DNA of 64,000 nt from Jacaranda mimosifolia (taxonomy: Eukaryota > Streptophyta > Magnoliopsida > Lamiales > Bignoniaceae): contig CM032123.1 in NCBI GenBank assembly GCA_018894105.1, positions 62,001-126,000 of the forward strand, given 5' to 3'. The notes under the pieces are model-generated. The model saw nothing but the letters and a program-made list of their open reading frames with translations. It was not told the origin of the DNA and searched no databases. Made by a program: the position numbers and the translations under genes. Position 1 is the first letter of the stretch, and each line of letters opens with the position of its first letter. This document shows, one piece after another, positions 12,192 through 34,911 of the stretch.

Positions 12192-12211
12192 AATTACATC
12201 ACTTGTTCTCT
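12192..12211. repeat. Right target-site duplication of the LINE
   Basis: Exact copy of 6871-6890. It directly follows the A-rich 3' end of the LINE, and the hAT-like element's right arm continues after it. Confidence 0.95.
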
Positions 12212-12780
12212 ATTTTTATAACAAAAAATGATGAAGAAAGAATAATAAGTGGAAGCTGAATGCAATAATATGTCAAGAATACAATGCAAATCTTGATTTG
12301 GTCAAAATGAGTTTCTTTTTTATAAAATTTTGAGTTTATAGTTAGTTGATTGAATAATAAAGTATAAATACGTATTTATAATGCAAAATAAGTACTATTA
12401 TCAGCGCAGGAACCTGAAATATAATAATTTGGTGAATGAATATGATTAAATGAAATTCTATTATTGCTTTTAAATGATCAATATACTTGAAAATTTATTC
12501 ATTAATTTGTTGTGTATTTTTTTTAAGTATGATTATTTTGAATTTGGATTCTACTAAATTTTTAGAAAAATAATAAATATATGATGATTTTTGAAATATT
12601 CAAATTTGATTTTTTTTGGATATTCGACGGATATCTGACTTTTATTTGAATTCGGATATGGTTATACCAACTACAAATTCAATGAATCTTGGATCGAATT
12701 TGAATTTGATATATTACTTTTGGATTCGAACTCGGATAAAGTATGATTCGATCCGAATCCGACCCATTTGACAGCCCTGT

Positions 12781-13611
12781 TTGTTAATAATGCTCTTGTT
12801 AAGTTTCCGTATTCTTCTTATATGTATTTTATGATGTTTCACATGCTTAAATCACCTTAAATTAAAGAATTTTAAGTATTTCTTTAGTAGGATTAAAGAG
12901 AATGTATAAGCTAAAAACTTCAAAATCATAGTATCAAATTCTATTTGTTTTTATAACGTCGAGTGATTTTAAATCTCAGATTTACTAATAATCATTTTGA
13001 TTTGATGATTAATGATCTTTTAAATTAAACTCATGTTGTAACCAATGCAAACCTTCCAGATCATAATAATTAATGACTAGGCTCATAGCATACCAGTCAG
13101 GTGTGCCGTCCAGATGGAAAAGTACCCAATATTTTTTCCAAAATGATGGTCAGTTGGTCACAAATCACACGTTCTTGAGTCTTGACTCCCTTTTAAAACC
13201 AATTAGCGAGGCAAATCTGATAAATTATTGTACAATTAACAGCGCTTTCTTTCTTCTTATAGGCTTATAGCTACAAACCTACAACTATTACACGCAGAGT
13301 ACATTTCGCTTTAAAAATCCAACACCACCAACACCAACACCAACACCAACACCAACACTCTCTCTCTAAACAATTTTCATTTTTCTCCCAATTTTCAAAA
13401 CTTCAAAATTTCAAATATCCTGAAACCCTAATTTCTATACAATATACATGCATATATAGATACAGTCTACAAAACACGCTCGTATTTCACTGATCTCCTC
13501 CCGTTCTATTGGATCTGCGGTTATTGGGTTTCGATCGGGTTGGTTTTATTAATACCTTGATTCATTTGTATCTGAGACGTTGATTTTAGTAGAGGAGATT
13601 GGTTGGAGTTG
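12781..13611 (+). promoter_or_regulatory. Promoter and 5' leader of the dynamin gene
   Basis: Intergenic DNA up to about 13300, then a C/A-rich leader. A six-base tandem repeat (ccaaca)n at about 13325-13360 is followed by a CT tract and an AAACCCTAA telo-box-like word at about 13424. A weak TATA-like ctttaaaaa lies near 13310. No in-frame ATG precedes the chosen start within the leader after the CT tract. The transcription start is inferred, not seen. Confidence 0.45.
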
Positions 13612-25666
<12,055 letters not shown>

Positions 25667-28000
25667 AATAGATGGATAATTTTGACAATTGATTCTTGCA
25701 ATTCCTGTTGGGTGGTTGCTTATTTTTAAACAGTTAATTGAGCAGCTCTCATTGAGCTCAAATCTTGTTATAGTAGCTCTGTAGAATCAGATTAGCTTTG
25801 TAGATAAATATTATGATTAATGTCGTCATTTTGTCGATTGTGTTGCAGTTGCTGAGTTTGTGTATTGGCAAATACCTTTCATTGAATATTTCTCTACTCC
25901 GTTGGGAGTGACAGTTCATTATCACCGAATGTAACAGATATGTTCAGTTTTCAAGAGATGTATGCCTGTTCTTATACCAAACCAATTTTCAGGAAATAAA
26001 GTTAGCAAATTTAACTGTACTCCTTCACTATTGCAAGTTTTAACATACATTGTGTTAAGCCTTGCATTTCAGTCATTGACGCAGCTCCCAGGCCAGGGTT
26101 GTTTCTTTCTTTCTTCTTTTTTCCTTTTACAATAAATAATTTATTGAATTGTGAGATTTTTTTTTTCTTGCAATCCCAGTTTGTCATCATATATTAAACT
26201 CATTGAGTTACAGTGATCTGCTGCTGTGAAAAAGCATGCTTGACATGCTCGATTGGGTGAAAATTTTGATTTTTGTAGCAATCGAAGCGGTTGGAATTGC
26301 TTTTGTTACCATGTGAAGTTCATTGGTTAAGGTTATGGGAGGTTGACTATCTTTTCACTTCATTTACATCCATTTGCTAGTTAAAATGCACCAGTAATGA
26401 TCAACGTTGTATTTTTTAGCATTTATGCAACCATGAAATATTTGTTAGCAGTACGTTGGGCTAGGTTGTGTGCTATTAACAAAACAAATTATGCACATAT
26501 TATGTTAAACTATTTAGTTTTCTGAATTTTCATTTGCATACGCTGGAGGAATTTTTTCAACTTCCAAGAATGCTTTGTGCCGCTATTCACTGGTTTTTCT
26601 TCTTCCATTTTGTTTTGTCATACCTATAAGACATGGAACTATGTCTCGACTTAGGTTTTCTTGTGCTAAAGATTTTATTGTTATCCGATAGCTGCTGGTT
26701 GATATTTTTCTTTCATCAATATAGCTAGCTATACATGGTTCAGAAGCTAGTGGCAGAGCCTGGGCGTGGAGTACGCCGCTTCAAAACATGTTGAAGGCGC
26801 CTATGCTTGTTAATGTTCTGATTAGCAACACTAAAACACAATAAGGAATAGTGTTTTATCCAATCTAAACAAGTTATTCTATCAATGGGTTTGTATAAAC
26901 TCATATGCAGAATAAAAGTACAAAAACCAGTAGCTGCAGACTAAATGACATGATATTTCAACTTTCAAGACATCATTCCATCCCCATCTTGATTTGATTT
27001 GTGAATCCATACAATCTATTATTGCCTAGTGGAATCTCAAAACTAATAGGAGAAGTTAGTAGTTGTCCCTCGTTACTCTCATGCCTATTAATTAAAGGAA
27101 TTCTCTTCTTATTCAAAGATCACTGATCTTACTTGTTTGCTCTTGACATATTTTTTATTCCACGACCAACCACTTCCTTTTTGACTGCATTATTACTCTG
27201 TTATTAAAAGAGTTTATTCGGTGTGAGTGATTATCATGTTCCTCTAACCATCGAAAATTTTTCTTTTCTTTTGTAACTGACGTGGCTGCAACTAGATGGC
27301 TTGGCTGAATTTACTTTCTGCTTGCATCAATTGTACAATGGTAACGTTATTCTACAGAAAATATTTCTTCATGAGAAATACAACAGACTAGCGATCAGAC
27401 AGACACATGCAGAGGTAGAAATATCAAAGTGGTGCGCTTTGACATTCACCAGATAAAGACAAGATTAAGATAGGATATCCCAACGACAAAAAACAAGAAA
27501 ACATACTATGAAAGATGAGGTGGGACTTAAATGTGGAGCAATACTGTTCTCATTTAATCTGCAAACTATGTAATATAAAGTAGAGCAAAGAATTTGGTAC
27601 CACCTAATACTCTAATTTAACTGTTATTGAAACTTTCAACAGCACAAAGCACGTAAGATACCCTTCAAGTCACTTGTTTATTGATTGGATGCAGCAACCT
27701 CAATGTCACCTAATATCCCACCTACTTTAACTTTGAAAAAAAAGACATGATTACGAGACAGGTGGGAAATTATCTGTCTTGCACGACCAGAAACATAATT
27801 GGTTCTTTTGTCCCATCAACCCCTCTTAACTCTTTGCTTCAATTTTAAGGGAAAATGGACTGAGAACTGAATTTCTTCCCTCTGTTAATCTTTGATATTG
27901 GAGCAGCACAGATCACACCAGAAAGGATTCCTGTGAATCATATCATCACAATCTCATTGAAGAAAATTTCCAGTCTGCTCCACACAAGCAAAGAAGAAAC
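25667..28000. other. DRP2 3' UTR, intergenic DNA and GXM promoter
   Basis: The first 350 bases are probably DRP2 3' UTR, with an AATAAA signal near 25996. The middle holds no recognisable gene. The last 900 bases carry four matches to a secondary-wall MYB element (separate entry). No good TATA box is placed near the GXM start. Confidence 0.5.
27165..27726 (+). promoter_or_regulatory. Cluster of secondary-wall MYB-responsive (SMRE) sites
   Basis: Four words fit the MYB46/MYB83 consensus ACC(A/T)A(A/C)(T/C): ACCAACC at 27165-27171, ACCTAAT at 27602-27608, ACCTAAT at 27708-27714 and ACCTACT at 27720-27726. They lie 275-836 bases upstream of a xylan-modifying gene, a class of gene known to be induced with secondary wall formation. 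Seven-base degenerate sites occur by chance, so function is inferred. Confidence 0.45.
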
Positions 28001-28894
28001 ATGAGAGCTAAACCACAAAACTCCATCAATCTTAAGATCGTCTTGATTTGCTTTTTCTTTCTCTTCCTTCTCTTCTTGATACTCAGATCTAGTTTCTCAT
28101 ATTCCCAGCAGAATTCTTCACTGAATTCAGCAATCCACCCTGGAAACTCATCAGATTCTCATGAAGAATCAAAGCAAATTGGTTGCCCAACTGATCTTCC
28201 TAATCTGACACCAACATGCACGAAAATCTCACCATCTTTAGCACACGCCTTAGTTCACTATGCGACCTTAAATATCACCCCACAACAAACGCTCAAAGAG
28301 ATCTCTGTATCCCTTAAAGTACTTGAAAAGAAGTCACCTTGCAACTTCTTAGTTTTCGGATTGGGCCGTGATAGCCTGATGTGGACAACACTCAACCATG
28401 GTGGCCGCACAGTTTTCCTCGAAGAAGACAAGTCTTGGATTGAGCAAATCCAAAGGCAAGTTCCATCCTTAGAATCATACCATGTTGTGTACGACACCAA
28501 GGTGACACAAGCTGATGAACTCCATGAAATCGGCATGCAAGAAGAGTGCAAAATTGTGAGTGATCCAAGATTTTCGAAATGCCAACTCGCGCTCAAGGGC
28601 TTGCCAAATGAAGTGTATGATATAGAGTGGGATTTGATTATGGTGGACGCACCAACCGGATACTTCGATGGGGCACCTGGAAGGATGAATGCGATATACA
28701 CTGCTGGTTTGATGGCAAGAAACAGGGAAAATGGTGAGACTGATGTATTCGTGCATGATGTGGATAGGGTGGTGGAGAATAAATTCTCAAAATCATTTCT
28801 ATGTGAAGGGTACTTGAGAGAACAACAAGGCAGAATAAGGCATTTTACAATCCCAAGTCATAGGACTCGTTTAGGTCGACCTTTCTGTCCATGA
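28001..28894 (+). CDS. GXM: Glucuronoxylan 4-O-methyltransferase (DUF579)
   Basis: Golgi enzyme that transfers a methyl group from S-adenosylmethionine to the 4-OH of glucuronic acid side chains on xylan during secondary wall formation. The intronless 297-residue protein equals the length of Arabidopsis GXMT1. A short cytosolic tail and one membrane anchor (about 12-30, Phe/Leu-rich) are followed by a Ser-rich stem and the DUF579 domain (about 75-295). Landmarks are FGLGRDSLMW (119-128), VFLEED (138-143), DLIMVDAPTGYF (211-222), GAPGRM (224-229) and a C-terminus ending RPFCP. FGLGRDS and VFLEED fit the cofactor-binding part of the Rossmann fold. The start is the first ATG before the membrane anchor. 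IRX15 proteins share DUF579 but are longer, with a different N-terminus, so a GXM call is preferred. Confidence 0.93.
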   Translation: MRAKPQNSINLKIVLICFFFLFLLFLILRSSFSYSQQNSSLNSAIHPGNSSDSHEESKQIGCPTDLPNLTPTCTKISPSLAHALVHYATLNITPQQTLKEISVSLKVLEKKSPCNFLVFGLGRDSLMWTTLNHGGRTVFLEEDKSWIEQIQRQVPSLESYHVVYDTKVTQADELHEIGMQEECKIVSDPRFSKCQLALKGLPNEVYDIEWDLIMVDAPTGYFDGAPGRMNAIYTAGLMARNRENGETDVFVHDVDRVVENKFSKSFLCEGYLREQQGRIRHFTIPSHRTRLGRPFCP

Positions 28895-29444
28895 AGATTC
28901 TTCATTGATGAATAATAGCTTTGAGTTGTTCTGCTCAATTTTTCTGCTTGACTTGAATATTGGATGCTTATTGCCAGTTGAGGGAAATTTGGGAGGGGCT
29001 TTTCCCTTTTGGTTTTGTGTATCAATATTTACGCATACATTTGTTTCAGTTCTTTAATTCACTTGTTAAGTTTATGATCAAAGTGAAAATGTTAGGATAT
29101 CTATATATCGTTCGGCAGAACTGAACATATGTATAAAAACTGAAGAAATGTTTATGGTGCTGGGACCGCGCGTTTGCACAGTTTTAAATACGCATGCAGT
29201 TGCATTCATATATTTGTTAGCATTATTAAAGGAAGCAATTGCTTGTACTAACATTTAATTGTTTTGTCATTTTTCACGGTACTCAACTAAGTTTATTTTC
29301 TTTTTTTCAAAATAATTATCCCATTTGGTGGATAAAATCATTGTCATGTGTGAGTTAAAAATGAAATCAAATTTTTTCGTTTTTCCCTTTTTAATTTGGA
29401 AAAGAACAAAGAAAAGAAAAATGGTGTCTTGATATATTCTTGAT

Positions 29445-29445
<1 letters not shown>

Positions 29446-29476
<31 letters not shown>
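29446..29476. repeat. (ATT)n microsatellite
   Basis: About ten tandem ATT units, followed by a short (TA)n run at about 29487-29500. It lies between GXM and the cysteine-rich peptide gene. Confidence 0.9.
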
Positions 29477-29478
<2 letters not shown>

Positions 29479-29707
29479 ATGGCTTATATATATATATACA
29501 TATAAAACATTCGCACTTGGAATAGCAAGTAGGCGCATGGCATCCCAGGAAGTTCCTCGTAGAATAACAGAGACTCAGAGGAAAAATACACACAAATGAA
29601 ATGAAGTTGGAGAAGAACAATATTTGGAATAGAAATAGGTAAAAGACAGATGATATCTAAGAAAATGTGAGTTTTATTCAAAGATGGTTAACACACCAAA
29701 AGCAGAG

Positions 29708-29713
29708 TTTATT
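29708..29713 (-). terminator. Poly(A) signal of the cysteine-rich peptide gene
   Basis: AATAAA on the minus strand, about 70 bases beyond the TGA stop. A second AATAAA lies about 40 bases further on, near 29670. Confidence 0.5.
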
Positions 29714-29779
29714 GGAAATACAATCAATTTCTCCGAGTACTCTTCTCTTCTGTGCGCTAAAACTTAAAAATATTGATTT

Positions 29780-30163
29780 TCAACAAATAATATCAGCAGT
29801 GCATTTGCTTTTGTTGGGCCCAACATCCACACACCTGATATTTTTGGGCATCTGACTTGCTGGATATTTTCCCAAAACTAACAAAATACAGTCTTGTTCT
29901 GCACTTAAACCATTACAATTTCCTTTCCTTTCAATGGGGGCTGCATGGCAATACTTGGGTTGTTGCCCTAATGAAAGTAGTAAACCAAAACAACAAAAAA
30001 AACAAACACAATTAGATGGGATGAATTAAGAAATAAAAATTAAGATGAACAATTTTCAAATTAAGAATAAAGTAGTATGAAGATTACCCAGAGATGGAGT
30101 GAAAAGAGCAAGCACAACTGCTGCACACAGCATGATGATCATGGAAAAGTACTGCTTCATCAT
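29780..30163 (-). CDS. Small secreted cysteine-rich peptide, family not recognised
   Basis: Two exons on the minus strand, 30163-30088 and 29967-29780, joined over a 120-base GT-AG intron (donor GTAATC, acceptor TTCATTAG). They encode 87 residues. Exon 1 is almost exactly a signal peptide: MMKQYFS, then a hydrophobic core, ending FTPSLG at residue 26. Exon 2 encodes a 61-residue mature peptide starting QQPKYC with six cysteines spaced C-x10-C-x8-C-x18-C-x9-C-x5-C, the last Cys being the final residue. A signal exon followed by a Cys-rich exon is the usual architecture of plant defensin-like and other cysteine-rich peptides. However, the spacing does not match 8-Cys defensins, lipid-transfer proteins or RALF, and no G-x-C motif is present. 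A TATA box sits about 85 bases upstream and an AATAAA about 70 bases downstream, so the unit looks complete. Role unknown; likely apoplastic. Confidence 0.8.
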
Positions 30164-30244
30164 TTTGATGTATACTTTTTCTTAATTTTAAATGTATTGA
30201 TAGAAGATGATGAATTGCGTTTGCATATGGTTGAGTTGAGACAA

Positions 30245-30254
30245 CTTTTTATAG
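30245..30254 (-). promoter_or_regulatory. TATA box of the cysteine-rich peptide gene
   Basis: CTATAAAAAG on the minus strand, about 85 bases before the first ATG, a normal spacing for a short leader. Confidence 0.65.
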
Positions 30255-30299
30255 GCGCTCATATCATATTATATAAGGTAACAAATTAAACGAGTAGGA

Positions 30300-30850
30300 T
30301 AGCCATATCACCACTAATGAATTTTACTTACCTAATTATATAATTATTTAATTCAATTCAATCTGTAATTGGACCAATAAGGTAATTATAATATTACCAC
30401 TAGATTTTATTATCAAATTATGTAAATTTTAATTTAATTCAATTTAATGTGTAATCAGATATATAAGATATATATGTAGTCATAACATTTAATTCAATTC
30501 AATTTATAATAAAATGTATAAGGTACTCCCATAATATAATTCATTGACTAGATTATATAAAATCTCAGTTCAATATGTAATAGCACACATAAGGTAATTA
30601 CAGGATTTCGCTGACCAAATTGTATAATATTTAATTTATTTCAATTCAATCTGTAATAGGAAGTATAAGATAGGTCAATCGCTCCCAATAAATTTCAATA
30701 ATCAAATTATATTTACATTTAATTCAATTCAATCTATAAGAGGATGTATAAGATAGCTTACCAAATCATGAAATTCGATTCAATTTGTTATAGGATATTG
30801 CATATATAAGATAGTCATAATGGCAGCAATACATTTCAATTACCCAAATT
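30300..30850. repeat. Degenerate tandem repeat (TTTAATTCAATTCAAT units)
   Basis: The core aattcaattcaat(c/t)t(g/a)taat recurs about seven times (near 30349, 30435, 30490, 30567, 30640, 30720 and 30775) at irregular spacings of 55-85 bases. Each is followed by variants of TATAAG(A/G)TA and then AATCAAATTAT. The units are strongly diverged. It lies just upstream of the cysteine-rich peptide gene. Confidence 0.6.
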
Positions 30851-31056
30851 ATTTGATATTATGTAAAGAAGAAAAATGAGCCAATCCGTTAGGTTGATGG
30901 GCTTTTAGAAAAATTTAAATATAGTCTCTTTAATTAAAAAAGATGATTATTTTGTACCTCCAGGCCTAGGCTCCAGCTCTTAGATCTCACGACAGGGTGG
31001 GCTCCTGAGGGCCAGCCAGGCGCCAGCTTAATCTATTACTATCTCTACCTGGCCGT

Positions 31057-31746
31057 AGAGCTGTCAATGGATCGAATTTTAATTTGAATTCGTTTTGAAT
31101 TTGATTCGAATGTTTAAATTTTTATTTAATTAAAATATTCGATGAATCAGATGCGATTATAAATATTCAAAATTCGAAATAAGTGGATCGGATATGAAAT
31201 TAAGCAATCTGATCCATTAAAGATCCGAATTCAAACCTTAATATTTTTTATTAAACTAATACTCTTATATATAATATTAATAAATATTTAAAATAAAATT
31301 TATGTATTATATTGGCATAATATCTATATTAACGTCCATATTATACTATTAATATTGAGTTTTTAACCTAAAAATAAAAGAAATATTGATAAAATGTCAA
31401 ATATAATAACATATAATAGTTCATCTATACATTAATATAATATGAAAAAAGAGTTTAGTATTTAAATATTTAACTTTTTTACTAATATATAATAAAAATT
31501 TGTTAAAAATTCAAATATGACATATATTTACTTTATAAATACAATATTTTTATAAAATTTAAAAGGGCAAAAAAAAAGGTCAGATTTTTTAATCGGGTTT
31601 CAGATATTCATCGGATTCGGATATGGTACTGATTAATAAAAATCTTACAAAATTTTGGGTCAGATTTGGATATGAATTTTATTAATCGAATTCGAATTCG
31701 AATATAGCAGATTCAATCCCCAATTCAAATCCGATCCATTGACAAT
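31057..31746. mobile_element. hAT-like short inverted-repeat element, copy C
   Basis: Same family and orientation as copy A. It begins gagctgtcaatggatcg and ends gatccattgacaatcc, forming imperfect terminal inverted repeats. The interior is AT-rich with no coding capacity and the same landmarks (aataagtggatcgg, aatattgagttttt). I could not define a clean target duplication. Confidence 0.7.
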
Positions 31747-32021
31747 CCGACTTGACCGAAATGAATTAAGCATGAATCCACACTTAATCAAGCCCAACAA
31801 ACAAATGCGGAAAGGCCCAAACTACTTGAGTTGAATGGGTCTTTATTCCTGAGCACTAATTGAACTTACACCAACACCAGGCATGTACGTACGATGTACG
31901 TCTCAAATCTCAATTAGAATTTAGATCATAGATTTTACTTTAGAGTTCGAAAATCTGCAAGGTAGTACTGTAGCACAATTTTTTGTGTTTGTGTATTCGC
32001 CAAATACCAGTTGGTTGTAAT

Positions 32022-32151
32022 CAATGATTTGAAGGCCGGTCCGATCGGTCGGACCGGTGACCGGCCTGTTCAGTTTGGTTGAAAGTTGAAAACTGGCGGT
32101 GGTCAAAACCGGTTGAAAATTGGTCAAAATTGGACCGGTTCAACCGGTTCA

Positions 32152-32193
<42 letters not shown>

Positions 32194-32708
32194 AAAAGTA
32201 AAAAAAGAAAAGAGAAATTGTGAGTTGAAAATGGTGATTAAAGATTTTGGACATGTAATTTTTTGAAACATGAATTTATTTTCTTAAAATTTAATAAAGT
32301 GATAGTTATATGTGAATATTTATGTTTAATTTGTTATTTTATTTTGTTTAATCTCTCTTAAATTATGTTGAATATTTAGTATAGAAGAATTTATTTTTAC
32401 TTGGAGTTGAAGTATGAAACGAATGATTACTTAAATTAATGTGAAATATTATTTTTTATTTTTTTATAATTGATTAATTGTGAAATAGTATTATTTTCTA
32501 GAAAACGTACTTAAAAATAAGCAAGTTGAATTTTTTTTTCAAATAATATTTTTTCTATATCAATTGAAAGTTTTATTTTTTGGTAATATTAAAATATTAT
32601 ATATATTTATAAAATTAAATATAATTATTACGTAATTATTACGTCATGCCGGTTCGACCAACTAGTAAGGTCACCTGTTTATTGTCTGGTTCGATTTTGA
32701 AAACATTG
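32022..32708. mobile_element. Second short inverted-repeat element family (CAATG...CATTG, CCGG-rich ends)
   Basis: It begins CAATGATTTGAAGGCCGG and ends GATTTTGAAAACATTG, imperfect terminal inverted repeats. The flanks gttgtaat (32014-32021) and gttgtagt (32709-32716) match at 7 of 8 bases, consistent with an 8-bp hAT-type target duplication. Subterminal ACCGG/CCGGT words are clustered at the left. A poly(T) tract of about 35 bases (32154-32188) lies inside. No coding capacity. Confidence 0.65.
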
Positions 32709-33062
32709 GTTGTAGTAATTGAATAATTCAAACGTCCTTTTGTTTCTACTGGTAAAAGTAATTTGGTTATAAATTAAGCGAATGCATTTCCGTGCACTTT
32801 TCATACATCCATTCTTTTATGCATGGTTAATGAGTAGCCCTGAATTGAATCTCTCTCTCTCACGAGACATCAGCTGCTTGTCACCGCTGGTTTTCTCGAT
32901 CGGCATAAATGCTGTTCGCTTGCTCTAAAAACCATTTTAGAAGCACGGCGGCCAGCTAAAAAGACAATAGTATTACTAGCTACCCTTTGTTCTCACGGGT
33001 TCTCTCTTGCTAACGTACCTGTTCTCTTTGAATTTCATCACATAAAGTACCAACAAACACAC

Positions 33063-33069
33063 TATAAAA
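33063..33069 (+). promoter_or_regulatory. TATA box of the plus-strand GDSL gene
   Basis: TATAAAA in the context acactataaaacccgg, 102 bases before the ATG at 33171. Confidence 0.6.
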
Positions 33070-33170
33070 CCCGGCCCCCCTTCACATACCAATACTACAG
33101 AAATATACCTGCAGGGTTTTGGGCTATAGCTAGAGCTATTGACTGTGCATGCTGATTTTTTGTATTTACA

Positions 33171-34242
33171 ATGTCGTCAAAGTCCAGCGAATTTGTGTTT
33201 GTGTTGTGGGCTGTTTTAATTACTTTGATGTGTTTAACAGCAAGTAAGGCTTATTCACAGCCTGTTAATCAAATGCGCCAAGTCCCATGCCTTTTTATAT
33301 TCGGAGATTCTTTAGTTGACAATGGCAACAATAATGGGATACTCACTCTTGCCAGGGCAAATTATATGCCTTACGGCATAGATTATCCTCAAGGCGCCAC
33401 TGGACGTTTCACCAATGGCCGTACTTTTGTCGATATTTTAGGTGCATGCATGCTACATATATATATATATATATGTATATTTTCTAGCTGAAAAAAAAAA
33501 GAAAAGAAAACATTAATTACTTGATATATATTGCTACTACTATAGTAATTTCTTTTAACATGTTTCGCTCAACCCCTGAATGCATTATCATTTTCGAATA
33601 CTGTGTAAACATGCATTAATCTTTAACTGACTATTGAGTTGCTGTCATTATTTTCAGCTCAACTATTAGGCTTTCCAAACTACATTCCGCCCTATGCCAG
33701 GGTTCGTGGCCGAGCATTACTTCAGGGTGCAAATTATGCATCAGGAGCTTCTGGGATTCGAGATGAAACTGGAAACAATTTGGTATATATAATAATGCTG
33801 TTTTCAGGATATATATTTTCCTCATATACGTATACTTATAGAACTAAACCGTTATATATGCCTGTGATCAGTATTAAAAACAAGAATCTATGTATCCCAA
33901 TATTAATGTTACAGGGGGATCACACGTCAATGAACCAGCAGGTTGATAGCTTTGCCAGGACTGTGCAGCAGTTAAGGAGATACTTTAGAGGAGATGCTAA
34001 TGCTCTGTCAACCTACCTCAGCAAGTGCATATTTTACTCGGGATTGGGAAGCAATGACTATCTCAACAATTATTTCATGACTGATTATTATTCAACTAGT
34101 TCTCAATACACCCCAAAGGCTTATGCTGCTTCTCTCATACAGGATTATGCCAAACAATTAACAGTACTTAATTAAACTGATCTTCCATAATGTCTATATG
34201 TATATATATTTACTTGGATATATTTTAGACAGTTTATAATAT

Positions 34243-34275
<33 letters not shown>

Positions 34276-34911
34276 CCAGGAATTAAACAACTTGGGGGCA
34301 CGAAAAGTGGTTGTGACTGCGGTCGGACAAATAGGATGCATCCCCTATGAGCTTGCCCGGTACAACGGTAATGGTAGCAGGTGCAATGAAGAGATCAATA
34401 GTGCTATTGCCCTCTTCAACACAGGCCTGAAAAGATTGGTCGATCGAGCTAACAAGGGTCAGCTTCCTGGGGCAAAATTTGTTTACCTGGATTCATTTCA
34501 AAGCAACCAAGACCTAGTCCAAAATGCAAAAACATATGGTACATAGATATAGTACTACACACACATGAATTCATACCTAAGTGAAATATGATGATACTTC
34601 AGAGTAAATTTTTTTCATAAAATTAAAGGAAAAATTGGATTACGTTTAGGTTCTCAGTATTGTTCTATACTATGTTGTGTGAAACAGGTTTTGAAGTGGT
34701 GGACAAGGGATGTTGTGGGGTGGGAAGAAACAATGGGCAGATAACATGCCTTCCTCTTCAAACTCCATGTGATGACCGCCGCAAGTACTTGTTCTGGGAC
34801 GCATTTCATCCCACTGAAACTGCAAACATTTTGCTTGCCAAGAAAGCATACAGTTCGAAGTCCAAATCATATGCTTATCCCATTAACATACAGCAATTAT
34901 CCATGCTCTAG
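33171..34911 (+). CDS. GDSL esterase/lipase (secreted)
   Basis: Secreted SGNH-fold hydrolase of the large plant GDSL family; the natural ester substrate cannot be told from sequence. Five exons (33171-33441, 33658-33782, 33915-34163, 34280-34538 and 34688-34911) join to 375 residues, typical for the family. A signal peptide (about 1-29, ending KAYSQ) precedes block I FIFGDSLVDNGNNN with nucleophile Ser47. The oxyanion GSND box is at 176-179, and DAFHP supplies Asp339 and His342 near the C-terminus. All four catalytic blocks are intact. Intron 3 ends in a (GT)n(TA)n microsatellite next to its acceptor. The gene lies tail to tail with a paralog on the other strand with identical intron phases (1,0,0,1). 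Confidence 0.94.
34243..34275. repeat. (GT)n(TA)n microsatellite at a 3' splice site
   Basis: Nine GT units then about seven TA units run into tccag, the acceptor of exon 4 of the plus-strand GDSL gene, in place of a pyrimidine tract. Confidence 0.85.

Larger units (their letters stand above)
6530..12780. mobile_element. hAT-like element copy B, split by a LINE
   Basis: The left arm starts at about 6530 (ctgtcaatgg then dense ATTCGAAT words). The right arm resumes after the LINE at 12192 and ends at about 12775 with gacccatttgacagccctg, the inverted counterpart of the family's left end (cagggctgtcaa). The two arms together give roughly 0.9 kb, like the other copies plus some internal growth. 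The LINE inserted between them is flanked by a duplicated 20-bp piece of the element, which fixes the order of events: element first, LINE second. Confidence 0.65.

Noticed and set aside
28258..28701. 147-codon minus-strand open frame
   Set aside because: It lies wholly antisense to the glucuronoxylan methyltransferase coding region, whose own frame is clearly real.
29267..29681. Several open frames of 60-120 codons on the minus strand around the (ATT)n microsatellite
   Set aside because: They are poly-Ile/Asn products of the repeat and of low-complexity DNA, with no family motifs or splice logic.
32021..32254. Open frame with a poly-Lys run
   Set aside because: It reads through the poly(T) tract inside a transposon and has no domain.
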